From assembly GCA_910589415.1 (NCBI GenBank), contig OU342633.1, forward strand, positions 15,476,858 to 15,540,857: a DNA stretch of 64,000 nt, read 5' to 3'. The notes below the pieces were generated by a model, which was given only the letters and a program-made list of their open reading frames with translations, was not told the origin of the DNA and made no database searches. A program made the position numbers and the translations under genes. Below, piece after piece: positions 13,401 through 23,131 of the stretch. This DNA comes from Malachius bipustulatus. Lineage: Eukaryota > Arthropoda > Insecta > Coleoptera > Melyridae. Position 1 is the stretch's first letter. Each line of letters begins with the position of its first letter.

Positions 13401-14335
13401 TACATATTTTATAATATTTACATAGATTTCTCCAAAATCGTGAAATTTCGATTTTCCAAAACGCTTCTGTATTTGTCATGTTTATCTTTCAAGATTAGTG
13501 AACGAAATTTTGCACTCTTGTTAAAATTAGGGATGACGTTGGATTTTCGTTAAAAAAATTTCCAAAAGTCGCGTTACTTCTACATGGTGTCCTTTCAGTA
13601 CTTATTCCAGAAATCTGGTTCATGTCATCTCATTTCAGATCGCAGTTTTCAATCTAGGGGGCTGAAATTTTTGTGGGTGTGTAAGAATAAGGAGTGGTCT
13701 GCTATATTGCACTTGAAAAAATCTGCCGACCCGTTTCAAAATGGCGGCTATTTGAATTTTAGGAAAATTGGCTATTTTTTGAACCCCTGTATGAGCCACA
13801 TGGAAAAAAATAGAAAAAAAAAACTTTAATACCAAATCAACAGGATTGGAAAAAAATTACTTTGAATTTGAGTTAGTGTAATTTACATTATTTTCATTAA
13901 TAAGCCAGTGGCGTGGGTAGGAAAGGGGTAAAAATGGCTCAATTTCTATAACCGTTTATGAACATATTTTTGAAGGAATTGAACTGAATTTTTTTAAAGT
14001 AGACAACAACTATACTAACAACCCTTAACTACAAAAATTTCAAGAAGCAAATAAGAAAAATGTAAGAGATATTCTAAAATTTTTACATGATGTTTATTTC
14101 TCCAAAATTTCATATTTTCGGTTTTCAAAACTACCCTTTCATTTTTTTTTTATTTAGGTATTAAAGGTAGTGTAAAGAATAGTTATAATAATTTTTTTAA
14201 GCAAAGTTAGCAAGTGGCAGGCACAGCAAAAGTGACAAAATTGTTAAATTTTGACAATTTTTTAAATTATTCATAATAATTGAATCGCATAAAAATACAC
14301 TATTTATGGGTTGATGCGCAAGGAGGTTTTTTAGG

Positions 14336-14956
14336 CTTAGTTTGGGCGGTTACCAAACTTCAAATTTTTTTTGAGATTTAGGTTTGTTAACAATTTTCAA
14401 CATTTTCAATTCCTCTGTAAAGAGGTTTTTGAAAAAAATGACTAATCATGTAGTAATTGATCCAAATACACACTACTGGAGTGAAATATTCACTTATTTT
14501 TCGTATTGATAATAAAATAATTAGTTTGAAACTGGACGAGGGCAACTCTTGTAACTCTTGGCTGTAACTGCCAATTTTATAAAGTGAGTGATATTATAAT
14601 AATTATGAGTTTAAACTCATTGTTTGGGTTTTCAGGCGCTCCAGACTTGACAACTGTCAGGACGATGGGTGAAAAACCCGACGCCAATCGACAGCTATTA
14701 ATTGTCCTTATACTCATAAGACCTACCTACCTACGGTGTTATTAATATTATTATTAATTAATATTAATAAGGCTTATTAGGCTAACGGGCAGATTTCTGT
14801 GCTCGTTTCGAAGCTAATATCGACTTAGCTTCGATGATTAGGTCATTAGCTTTTTAAAAAGCAGTGGCCTGCTAGAGTGGATGTAAATTACTTAGGTATG
14901 AGCCACAATAGACCGCTTGGTCGCAGTGGAGGTGTCAGTAATCGACCCACTCATTA
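14336..14956. other. Short repeat fragments between large elements
   Basis: About 14647-14733 resembles the right part of the hammerhead-bearing element (TTGACAACTGTC, then TATACTCATAAGACCTACCTACC; compare 44310-44425). About 14780-14830 carries AACGGGCAGATTTCTGTG, whose complement recurs at 34625-34645 and in variant form at 17815. About 14893-14935 is the complement of the CACTGCGACCAAGCGGTC repeat of 8412-8460. No gene seen. Confidence 0.55.
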
Positions 14957-15493
14957 TACAGGGTGTCTCTGAAAGGTGCGGAAAAAAAGCTACCACAAAT
15001 TCCTGAGGCCTAAATAAGCCGATCTAACCCAACTTATCTCTGTCCAAAAGTGGATGATTTCGGAGATACAGGGTGTCAAAAGTTCAATTTGGTTTCCGTT
15101 TTTCTTAAATAACTTTTTTAATAATTGGTATATTTTCACAATATTCGGCTGAAAGGGCTTTTGTGGGGTGAAAAATTAAAAACTGCAATCATTTTTATTG
15201 TAAAATTTAGAGGGCGCCACCTGCGGTACCTTGAACACATTCAAAACGAACTATCTTTTTTGGGCCACTCTGTATTTAACTTTTAAATAAAAATTCTTAT
15301 TCTCCAACGTCTTTTCCCAAAAAAAGGCATACGTGGTAAGAGTTGATTTGAGCAGCCGTTTCTGAGATATCTGGATTTAAGAAAGTCATTACGTGCATGG
15401 CCAGGCCTAAGTAAGTAGTTATTAGTAATTATTATTGTAATAATTGAACACAATTTGAAGCGAAGGCATTGAATTAAAATCATTTTACTTAAA

Positions 15494-15783
15494 GTGCCAT
15501 ACCAGGTTTCAGGTGTGAGCTACCTCTCACATATGCCTGTGGTGCGCGTATTGTTGAAGTTCACTCTTTTGGGGCCACCCTTTTTATCGGAAGAGTCCGA
15601 AAGGCACTATTTGAGAAGTATTACGAGGCAGAGTACTATGCGGTGCTTTTCCATTGCCTTCCACAAGGTACATCCCGATTTTGGCTCGAGTAGCACAACA
15701 AATACTTTTCGGCTGCTGGTGAGTTTCAAACCAAGGTTTACCGGCTGGTGGACGAACGCTCTATCCACTACACCACGGGACCC
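15494..15783 (-). mobile_element. tRNA-derived SINE inserted beside the left arm of the transposon
   Basis: Read on the minus strand from about 15782, the head is GTCCCGTGGTGTAGTGGATA. It contains an A-box-like TGGTGTAGTGG and, about 50 bp later, a B-box-like GGTTTGAAACTC, the internal RNA polymerase III promoter arrangement of tRNA-derived SINEs. The remaining ~210 bp is an unknown body. It lies just inside the left inverted arm. Its body differs from the SINE family at 18433 and 25876. Ends are approximate. Confidence 0.6.
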
Positions 15784-15917
15784 ACTTAACGAATTTACAT
15801 CAACGAGATCACTGTCACTATAAACCAAGTAAGTAATTGGTGTCAAATCGAATCTAAAAAAACAAATCAAGCATACACTGAAATAATTGTCAAACAATTT
15901 TCAAATTTACTTTATTA

Positions 15918-16882
15918 ATGGCCGTACAGTATACTAATGAAGAAATGAACGATATGTTATTGGTTTTTGGATATTGCCAAGGAAATGGTTTAGAATCTTG
16001 CAGATTATCAGTGAACGATTTCCGAATCGTCGCTTACCAAACCATAAAACCTTTAATGAAAGACGTCTTCGTGAAACAGGTAGGTTTACGCCTGTCTCTA
16101 TTAATTGAGGTCGTGCATGTACGATAAGAACTCCAGAGGTTGAGGAAGATATTTTAAATAGGATTGAAGAAAATCCTAAACTCAGCAGCAGACGATTGCG
16201 CTTAGAGCTAGGTGTATGTAAAGATACTGTTAACAGGGTGACCAGAGAACAATTACTGCACCCATTTCATGTTGAACGGGTATAAGACCTTTTACCCCAT
16301 GATTATGAACCACGTCTAGCTTTCTGCCGGTTCATTTCCAAGAAGAATCAGGATAGGAACTTTACACAAGGAATTTTATTCACAGATGAAGCCTTTTTCA
16401 CGCGAAGTGGCATAACTAATTTGCACAATGAACATGTCTATGCTGGAGAAAATCCTCATGCGATTAAAGTAAGCCATTACTTATCAAAAGTAAGCCATTA
16501 CTTATCAAAAGTAAGCCATTATCAGCATGAGTTTAAGATCAATGTGTGGGCAGGAATCATAGACACTTTCATAATTGGTCCTGTCATTTTACCACCTCGA
16601 CTTAATGGCGAAAATTATTTGGAACATCTGCAAAACGAATTACCACACTTGTTTGATCCCCTTCCCTTGGAACTTCAAAGATGAATGTGGTTTATGCATG
16701 ACGGTGCTCCTCCACATTTTTCGATAAATGTACGTAATTATTTGAGCGAACAGTATCCAAATAGATGGATAGGTAGAGCCAATGATGCACCCACAAGTTG
16801 GCCAGCTCGATCGCCTGCTATGACACCGATGGATTACTTTTTATGGGGAACTTTGAAAACCCTTGAGTATTCTAGGCCATAG
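15918..16882 (+). pseudogene. Mariner-like (IS630/Tc1/mariner) transposase, decayed
   Basis: This is a cut-and-paste DNA transposase. The start at 15918 gives an N-terminal YTNEEMNDMLLVFGYCQGNG segment typical of this family's DNA-binding domain. A frameshift follows near residue 35, then stops near 16120 and 16285, and another stop at 16682. Downstream the catalytic core is recognisable: FTDEAFF (first Asp, about 16383), NVWAGIIDTFIIGPVILP, HDGAPPHF (second Asp, about 16697) and TPMDYFLWG (third Asp, about 16828), so the residues for metal binding persist. There are 43 residues between the second and third Asp, close to the DD41D group. A 21-bp segment is triplicated in frame at about 16465-16525 (KVSHYLS repeated). 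The gene lies between the arms of its transposon. Confidence 0.9.
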
Positions 16883-17844
16883 TAAATAAGTACAGAAGGT
16901 TAATTAAGGAGACGTATTGAAACCGGAATGGACGTTTTGAAAAATGATCACGAAATGCTCTAAAGAGTTCAATTTAATTTTTTAAAACGTATAAATCTTT
17001 GTATACACGAAAATGGAGATCATTTTGAACATTTGATAAAAGCTTTTTTTTTTATTAAATTAAACTAAATTTTTGTTGTTGATAAATCTCTTATTGACTG
17101 TTTTAACTAAAGTACCTATAAAGTTAAATCCACATTTATGTACCTAGTCGTTTTTTTGTAGCTTTCAGTGACAGTTATTTTAATTCAACGCCTTTGCTTT
17201 AAATTGTGTTCAATTAATACAATTACTTACTTAGGCCTGGCCATGCACGTAGTGACTTTCTTAAATCCAGATATCTCAGAAACGGCTGCTCAAATCAACT
17301 CTTACCACGTATGCCTTTTTTGGGAAAAGACGTTGGAGAATAAGAATTTTTATTTAAAAGTTAAATACAGAGTGGCCCAAAAAAGATAGTTCGTTTTGAA
17401 TATGTTCAAGGTACCGCAGGTGGCGCCCTCTAAATTTTACAATAAAAATGATTGCAGTTTTTAATTTTTCACCCCACAAAAGCCCTTTCAGCCGAATATT
17501 GTGAAAATATACCAATTATTAAAAAAGTTATTTAAGAAAAACGGAAACCAAATTGAACTTTTGACACCCTGTATCTCCGAAATCATCCACTTTTGGACAG
17601 AGATAAGTTGGGTTAGATCGGCTTATTTAGGCCTCAGGAATTTGTGGTAGCTTTTTTTCCGCACCTTTCAGAGACACCCTGTATAACTAAACTAACTAAA
17701 CTAAACTAGCTTCGATGACTTTTAATAACATTTTTGCAATTACTTTCATGCCAAGAATAGATAAACTCAAAAAATTTCCACTTAGACTCGATACCTTCTT
17801 CAGAAATGACCACGGAAATCTGCTCGTTAACTTAATGCCCGCTG

Positions 17845-18217
17845 TAAGATAAATACCATAAGTTGAAGGACTTGTAAATAGGGCTAAAATATGAAGGAAA
17901 TTCGAATAATATTTTTGCCGAAAATGGTTTTTAACCGAGATACAGGGTGTTTAAGTTAATTTACAAAACAGAGGTTTTTTAACACCTTGTAGGTATCTTG
18001 ATTAAAAACATTGTTGAAAAAAAAATGATTTGAATTTTCTTCATATTTATTAGTTTTATCTACAAAGCCCTTCAAGGTGCTGAAAAACCTCTGTTTTGTA
18101 AATTACACTTAAACACCCTGTGTCTCGCTTAAAAACATTTTCAGAAAAAAAATTATTTGAATTTTCATCACATTTACGCTTTATCTATAAGCCCTTCAAC
18201 TTATGGTATTTATCTTA
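17845..18217. mobile_element. 373-bp fold-back element with nested termini
   Basis: The outer arms begin TAAGATAAATACCATAAGTTG at 17845 and end with the complement at 18217. Nested inside are TACAGGGTGTTTAAGTTAAT (17941) and its mate ending at about 18122, followed by CAAAACAGAGGTTTTT and its complement. Almost the whole element is palindromic, with a short centre around 18020-18060. A single related arm, same orientation as the right arm, lies at about 18770-18855. Confidence 0.8.
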
Positions 18218-18432
18218 GACTATATAAAATAAAAATAATAAAAATGAAAACAAATTTAAAACACTACATTTGAATTTTTAACGAAAACGGTGCGTGCGTC
18301 CTATCGAAATTTTATAAGTATGACTTTTTTATAGCATTTTATTAGGGCATCCTGAAAAAACAATGAAAAAATACAGTTCAGAATCTTTTATTCAGGTTTT
18401 TTCCAAATACGGTTTTATTTTTTATTTTTTGA

Positions 18433-18656
18433 AAAGAGTTAGCATCGATCTTAACTGTGCAGGTAAGACATTATCGCTTCACTCTCTGGTAATTTTGGCT
18501 TCGATATCGAGCTCATAGAGCCACATAAACATTTTTAAGATATAAATTGTTTTATAGACGCACACAAACAACCATGCCGAGATGGTATTTGAACCTCAGA
18601 CGGTGGCAGCGTCAACGGCTTCAGTCAGTGATCTAAACCGCTGCGCTACCGCCCCT
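18433..18656 (-). mobile_element. tRNA-derived SINE, family 1, copy a
   Basis: On the minus strand the element starts about 18656 with GGGGCGGTAGCGCAGCGG. It has an A-box-like TAGCGCAGCGG and, about 50 bp on, a B-box-like GGTTCAAATACC. The body continues with TTGTTTGTGTGCG, GAGCTCGATATCGAAGCC and CAGTTAAGATCGATGC. The copy at 25876-26073 matches it along its full length, which fixes the family at roughly 200-225 bp. It is a non-coding retroposon that depends on a partner LINE. Confidence 0.8.
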
Positions 18657-19329
18657 GCGCGCAAATATGGGTTATCAAATAGAAAACCTGTATACAAAAA
18701 TCTCTGTAGAAAGGTAGGTACAATAAAAACAAGTTTCGGAAATCGATACCTAAAATTAATCATGTTATCACGGTTAAAAAATATTTGCGAAAAAAAATTA
18801 AATTTTCTTAATATTTCAGCTTTGTCTAAACGTCCTCCAACTTATGATGGTACCTACTCCCTCGTATCATGAAAAATATGTACTACCCCTATTTTTAATG
18901 AAGATTATGCCCTGAAAAAGTACCTATTCGACAAAAAGGGTTAATTCGTTAATTTCATTCAAGAAATGTTTAGGTGTTCGCCATTTCCGGCATATTTTAT
19001 AGAAACATACTATAGAAACAACCTCAACCTTCCTACAATAATTATTATTACACAGTATTTTATCCACCCCTAGCAAGTTGCGTGGATGTGATTATTGTAG
19101 AATGTAGACGTAAGATTGTTGATCTGAATTTTATGCTCTGTGTAGTTGTGTAGGATTCACCGATGTAGGAAATCGATACCCCCTAACTCCGTCCCTGTCC
19201 ACTCTCATCCAATCCCAGACACATCCTCGGTCCTCGTTGTCTACAACACGAACTACTCTCTCGACTCGACTCGCAAACGCAAATTCTATGTGATTGTGAA
19301 ACCGTGGAATCGGGTATCGAACTTTTGAG
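18657..19329. other. Solo fold-back arm and unassigned sequence
   Basis: About 18770-18855 matches one arm of the element at 17845-18217 (TTTCAGCTTTGTCTAAACG, then CCTCCAACTTATGATGGTACC). From 18870 to 19329 I see no gene on the plus strand. On the minus strand this interval would be intron downstream of the candidate exon at 19330-19442. Confidence 0.45.
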
Positions 19330-19442
19330 CTTACCTGTTCTGAGTTAATCGTTGCCAGTTGAATTAACGACGTTAACACCAACATGATACTTATTTCGCC
19401 ATGTGACATTACCTGGATGATACAGCCCCTCCGCCTTTTCAT
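19330..19442 (-). CDS. Candidate first coding exon with signal peptide, minus strand
   Basis: On the minus strand an open frame starts at 19442, with a second Met 11 codons later that gives the better signal peptide: a short polar start, the hydrophobic core ISIMLVLTSLIQLA, then TINSEQ. Directly after CAG comes GTAAGC, a good 5' splice donor, with the intron starting about 19329. That combination is what a first exon of a secreted or membrane protein looks like. I could not find the downstream exons; the lower-coordinate DNA is largely transposons, so the gene may be broken, may have very long introns, or the call may be chance. The frame runs on past the donor without a stop for some 60 codons, but that part is low-complexity and unlike a known domain. 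Confidence 0.35.
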
Positions 19443-20037
19443 GAAGTGTTATTAGAACAAAGGTTTGTATCGACTTGCCTTGCCCTTCAATGCATCACCA
19501 GTAGTAGGGGGATATCGGCTGCAGTTAAGACCCCTATAGGTACCGATTTAGCAAGCATGTCGATGTTGTTCAGAGCCTGTCTAAATGCATGTGTTATTAT
19601 AGGGAAGGAAATAATACCACATGCATGAAATAGGTAATATTTCTGTTGATATGAAAAATATCCTGTATATGATAGATAAAAAATGTATACCTTTCTTACC
19701 TAATATATTAATATAATACTTGTTCAATGATTAGGCACAGTCACAGCAATTTCAAAGCTGTTTGTGGGTAAGAAGTTGAAGTTACCCGGTGCTGCCTACT
19801 CTGAAATATACCTATACCTAACTTTCCCGTCTTTGTTAGATGTTCATTATAGTTTATAGTAAGTAGAACTGGGTAGTAATAAAAGGAATGGTGAATTTTG
19901 TCATGTTTTACATGTGGTTGGAGTGGGCACAAGCACAAGCAAATGAGGTAACGAATGTTTTATTCAAACTTCAAAGCTCAGCTTACAAAGCTGATTATGA
20001 TAAGCATTTGCAAACATATTGATCTATCTATAGTGTT
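19443..20037. other. Unassigned region
   Basis: No gene or repeat recognised. If the exon at 19330-19442 is real, its promoter would lie here on the minus strand, but I see no convincing core promoter. Confidence 0.4.
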
Positions 20038-20580
20038 TACAGGGTGTTTCAGAGATATTGGGTCAAATTTAACGGGGAAATTCCTCTCATAATAAATGAA
20101 AAATAAATTTCAGCTTAAAATGACATTTCGTTTAAAAGATACATAGGGTGTAACAAAAATAGTGTTTGGTTATAACTCGGTGTACCTACTCGTGTATTTT
20201 GATGAAACTTGGTATGAACAATAAACAAACTATAAGATCTCTAATTTGGCTGGTTTAGGTTTTGCAGATATCTTCTGTTGGGGTAGATCGAGGGGGTAGA
20301 TATTTAGGGTTGGAACCACCTTTCCCTTCATATCTCTTACGCCACTGACTTCATTGCAATTACAAAACCGTTATTCAATTGCCCATGAATTTTATAACAA
20401 AAAATAAATTGCTGTTTAATTTTTTTCATATAATGTGCCAAAATTTTTGAGATATTTGAAGTTTGCTCAGGCAATGTCACTCATCATCAAGAATAACATT
20501 TTGCATAAAAATTCTAGTAAGATAACTTTTAAATGAAATGAATAATTTTGCAATGAAAATGGCACAACATTACCTGAGAA
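20038..20580. mobile_element. Transposon end fragments
   Basis: TACAGGGTGTTTCAGAGATA at 20038 is a single unpaired terminus. From about 20143 (CATAGGGTGTAACAAAAATAG) to 20400 the sequence matches, in inverted form, pieces at 25690-25800 and 26080-26140 (GATGAAACTTGGTATGAACAATAAACAAA; GCCACTGAC...TTACAAAACCGTTATTCAA). It is therefore the end of the same transposon family as the minus-strand transposase at 26130-26892. Confidence 0.6.
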
Positions 20581-20584
20581 AATA

Positions 20585-21190
20585 CCTCAAAAACCTTCTT
20601 GCGTATCAATCGCATTAATCGTGTATTTTATGCGTTGATTCAATTTTAAATATTTTCACCTCTGTAATTTTCCATGCTCATATTAGGGTAGATAGGTACT
20701 TGTGGAAAAACCTACTGTGAAAATGTCAGTTCAATTCCTTCACAAATGTGCTCATTTAATTGTTATAAAAATTTTGCTAATTTTACACTTTTCCTATCAC
20801 TATGGCTTATTAACAGAAAAACTGCAATTCTTTTAAACTACCATCAAGTTCGAAAAATATCCTTTAAACCCTCTTAATTTGGTTTCAACTTTCAAAGTTT
20901 TTTTCTATCTTGCTTATTATACAGTGGTTCAAAAAACAGCAATTTTTCCGAAAATTCAAATGGCCGCCATTTTGAAACGGTTCAACCGATTTAGCTTAAA
21001 TGCAATCTCAGAACACTTTACCTGAAATGAGAAAAGTAACGCGAATTTAGGATTTTTTTTAACGAAAATCCAACATCAACCCAAAGTTGTTAAAAGATTG
21101 AAAATTTCCTTCATTAAAATCTTGAAAAATGAAATCACAGGAGCGTTTTGAAAATCGAAAATATGCGATTTTGGAGAAATATATTAAATA
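20585..21190 (+). repeat. Solo diverged arm of the 4.7-kb palindromic element
   Basis: It begins AAAACCTTCTTGCGTATCAAT and runs collinear with 9608-10397, including GGCCGCCATTTTGAAACGG, AAGTAACGCGAATTT and CAGGAGCGTTTTGAAAATCG. No opposite arm is found next to it. The mariner-like transposon at 21234 starts just downstream. Confidence 0.75.
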
Positions 21191-21233
21191 TAATAATACC
21201 CTACATTCGTTCCTGTTAATTTTTAAATTTTTA

Positions 21234-22800
21234 TACAGGGTGGGTCATCGAAAAGGTAACAAGCCTAATAATTTGGAAAGTGAAGATGTAAGCGAGAAAC
21301 GCCGAAACAGGTCAAATTTGTTTTCGAGGGGGACATCTTTGGGCAACCTGTTAACCGAGAATTTAACCATCCATGTTCATCCCCTTGGAAGGGGTGGCTA
21401 CCCCTTCGTTTATCAGCATAGGGACCAGATGTCGAGTGATACATCGTTTGAAAGCTACTTGAATTCTCTTTACAACGATATCTCACTTTTGGGTTTTGCG
21501 TAAATTCTACAGGACGAATCGAAAAACCGGTACTTCATAATTATTACTTATTTTTTTTCGGAATCGTGCGCAGTAATTTATAAAATATCGCAGTTCACCA
21601 GTCACTTTCATGGTTGCTATGGTTATCATTATGGTTGGAATAGTTATCACTATGGTTTTCATGGGTTCTATATGACTAAATCCGTGCAGTGATTCGTTAA
21701 AAAATTATTGCTTATACAATAAATGCTCGAATTCTTACTTTTTGAGAAGCTTTAAGTAAGTACAAGTGTTTTATTACGTAGGTAGCGGGTTTCATTCTGT
21801 TATGGGAATATTAAGATGATATTTTACTTCTACTTTCGATCATACCTAACAGATTTTTAATTTCAGTTTAAGCTACTCTTTGAATTGTCGTATTTGCACA
21901 TAAACATTGGTTGAGAAGTTGTCAAAAAATGGTTTACTCTATTGCGGAGAGAATTCACATTATCGCTTTGTTTTTCGGAAATAGTGAGTGACAATCGTAC
22001 TGAAGATTTATTCAATCAAGGGCATCCCGATAAACACACAAGCAGGAAATACGTGTTGAGCCTGGTTAAAAAATTTAAAGAAGCAAAGTCAGTGGCGAAT
22101 AAAAAACGTGAACTCCAAGTGAGAAACGAGGTTTCTTTTGGGACTAGTTGCTGCAGACCCAACTCTGAGAACGCGAAAGTTGACCACTGTAACCAACATT
22201 CCAAGAACTAATATTCGACGCATCCTTAAAAAGCATAAATTTCATCCGTACAAAATTCATTTAGTGCATGAACTGAATGAGGATGATTTCGATCGACGAC
22301 AAGAGATTTGTATGTCTGGGCCGACATTTTTGGAGACCGCATAATTGGTCCCATTTTTGTTGAAGGGAATTTGACGGGTGAAGCTTACCTGGAAATGCTG
22401 GAAGATCTTGTCCACCCAGTGCTTGTTAATGTCGTTGAAAATGATGATCGTTACCTAGAAGATCATTTGACTTTCCAACAGGATGGCGCTCCACCTCATT
22501 ATGAGCTGGCTGTTAGGGAGTTTCTTAACAGAGTTTTCCCGGGCAATGGATTGGACGAAGAGGTACGCTGGAATCGCCTGTCCGCTTATCAGATTTAAGT
22601 CCTCTGGACTTTTTCTTGTGGGGTCATCTCAAAAGTAAAATTTACGCAATGGAACCAGGGTCTTTGGAGGAGTTGCGTATACGCATAGTTGAAGAATGCC
22701 GCCAAATTACGCCATAGGTCCTCCAAAATGTAAGGGGACGTTTCGAGCAGATTTTATTTTCTTGTATGGAAGTTGGTGATGCACAATTTTAGCATTTATG
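21234..22800 (+). mobile_element. Mariner-like transposon with decayed transposase; right end not found
   Basis: The left terminus TACAGGGTGGGTCATCGAAA at 21234 is followed by about 690 bp of non-coding sequence and then the transposase pseudogene. No complement of the left end occurs before the next element at 23132, so the right end is lost or strongly diverged; sequence to about 23030 may still belong to it. Confidence 0.65.
21929..22792 (+). pseudogene. Mariner-like transposase, internal deletion and frameshifts
   Basis: The ATG at 21929 opens VYSIAERIHIIALFFGN, the helix-turn-helix start of this family. After an early stop the frame shifts and gives KYVLSLVKKFKEAKSVANKK, then DPTLRTRKLTTVTNIPRTN and HELNEDDFDRRQEIC. 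The next recognisable part is VWADIFGDRIIGPIFVEG, so the segment that normally carries the first catalytic Asp has been deleted. The second Asp is kept in FQQDGAPPHYELAV; the region before the third is shifted, then SPLDFFLWGHLK can be read near 22595-22630. The remnant ends at a TAG at 22790. It is more like the autonomous partner of TACAGGGTG MITEs than a host gene. Confidence 0.88.
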
Positions 22801-23131
22801 AATTGATAAAAATCTCCTGTGGTATTGAATTTTGGTATTGTTTTTTCCTTCCTTTCCACCTTTTCTTTTTTTTTTTGATAGATTTAACAATGGACTTCCT
22901 TTCAACGATATAAGCGAAGAATGTTTTAGTAATTTAGAATTAAATAATCCCGAAAAAAAATCGATATTCGAAATATTTTGCCATTTAGTATTCAGGGAAG
23001 AAGGATAAAAACAATTTCCGAAATATTATAAGTCATTACAAAAATATCAATTTGTTATAATAATTATTATTGTCCAACTTGAAGTGACCGATTAACCTTC
23101 AGTAATAATTATTATTGTATTCAACTGAATA
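22801..23131. other. AT-rich spacer
   Basis: Pyrimidine-rich around 22850-22875, then AT-rich. Possibly the tail of the preceding transposon. No gene. Confidence 0.5.

Larger units (their letters stand above)
9589..14335. mobile_element. 4.7-kb imperfect palindromic element with three other inverted-repeat elements in its centre
   Basis: The left arm (about 9608-10397) and right arm (about 13430-14330) are inverted copies of each other. Landmarks: AACCTTCTTGCGCATCAATC on the left matches GATGCGCAAGGAGGTTTTTT on the right, GCCGCCATTTTGAAACGG matches CCGTTTCAAAATGGCGGC, and GTAACGCGACTTTTGG matches CCAAAAGTCGCGTTAC. The left end begins TACAGGGTA at about 9589; a matching right terminus is not obvious. 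The former centre is filled by three elements listed separately (10399-10780, 10798-12295, 12302-13400). A diverged single arm occurs at 20585-21190. Confidence 0.8.
14957..17683 (+). mobile_element. 2.7-kb mariner-like transposon with ~530-bp inverted arms
   Basis: The left end TACAGGGTGTCTCTGAAAGG and right end CCTTTCAGAGACACCCTGTA are exact complements flanked by TA. The arms remain nearly identical for over 500 bp (14957-15487 and 17167-17683), far longer than the usual tens of bp in Tc1/mariner elements. Inside each arm is another terminus: TACAGGGTGTCAAAAG at 15067 and its complement ending at 17573, plus a reversed CCACTCTGTA near 15281 and its mate near 17364. The centre holds a decayed transposase (15918-16882) and a SINE (15494-15783). 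Confidence 0.9.

Noticed and set aside
15700..15783. A functional tRNA gene on the minus strand
   Set aside because: A- and B-box-like words are present, but the cloverleaf arms do not pair properly and an unrelated body follows, so SINE is the better call.
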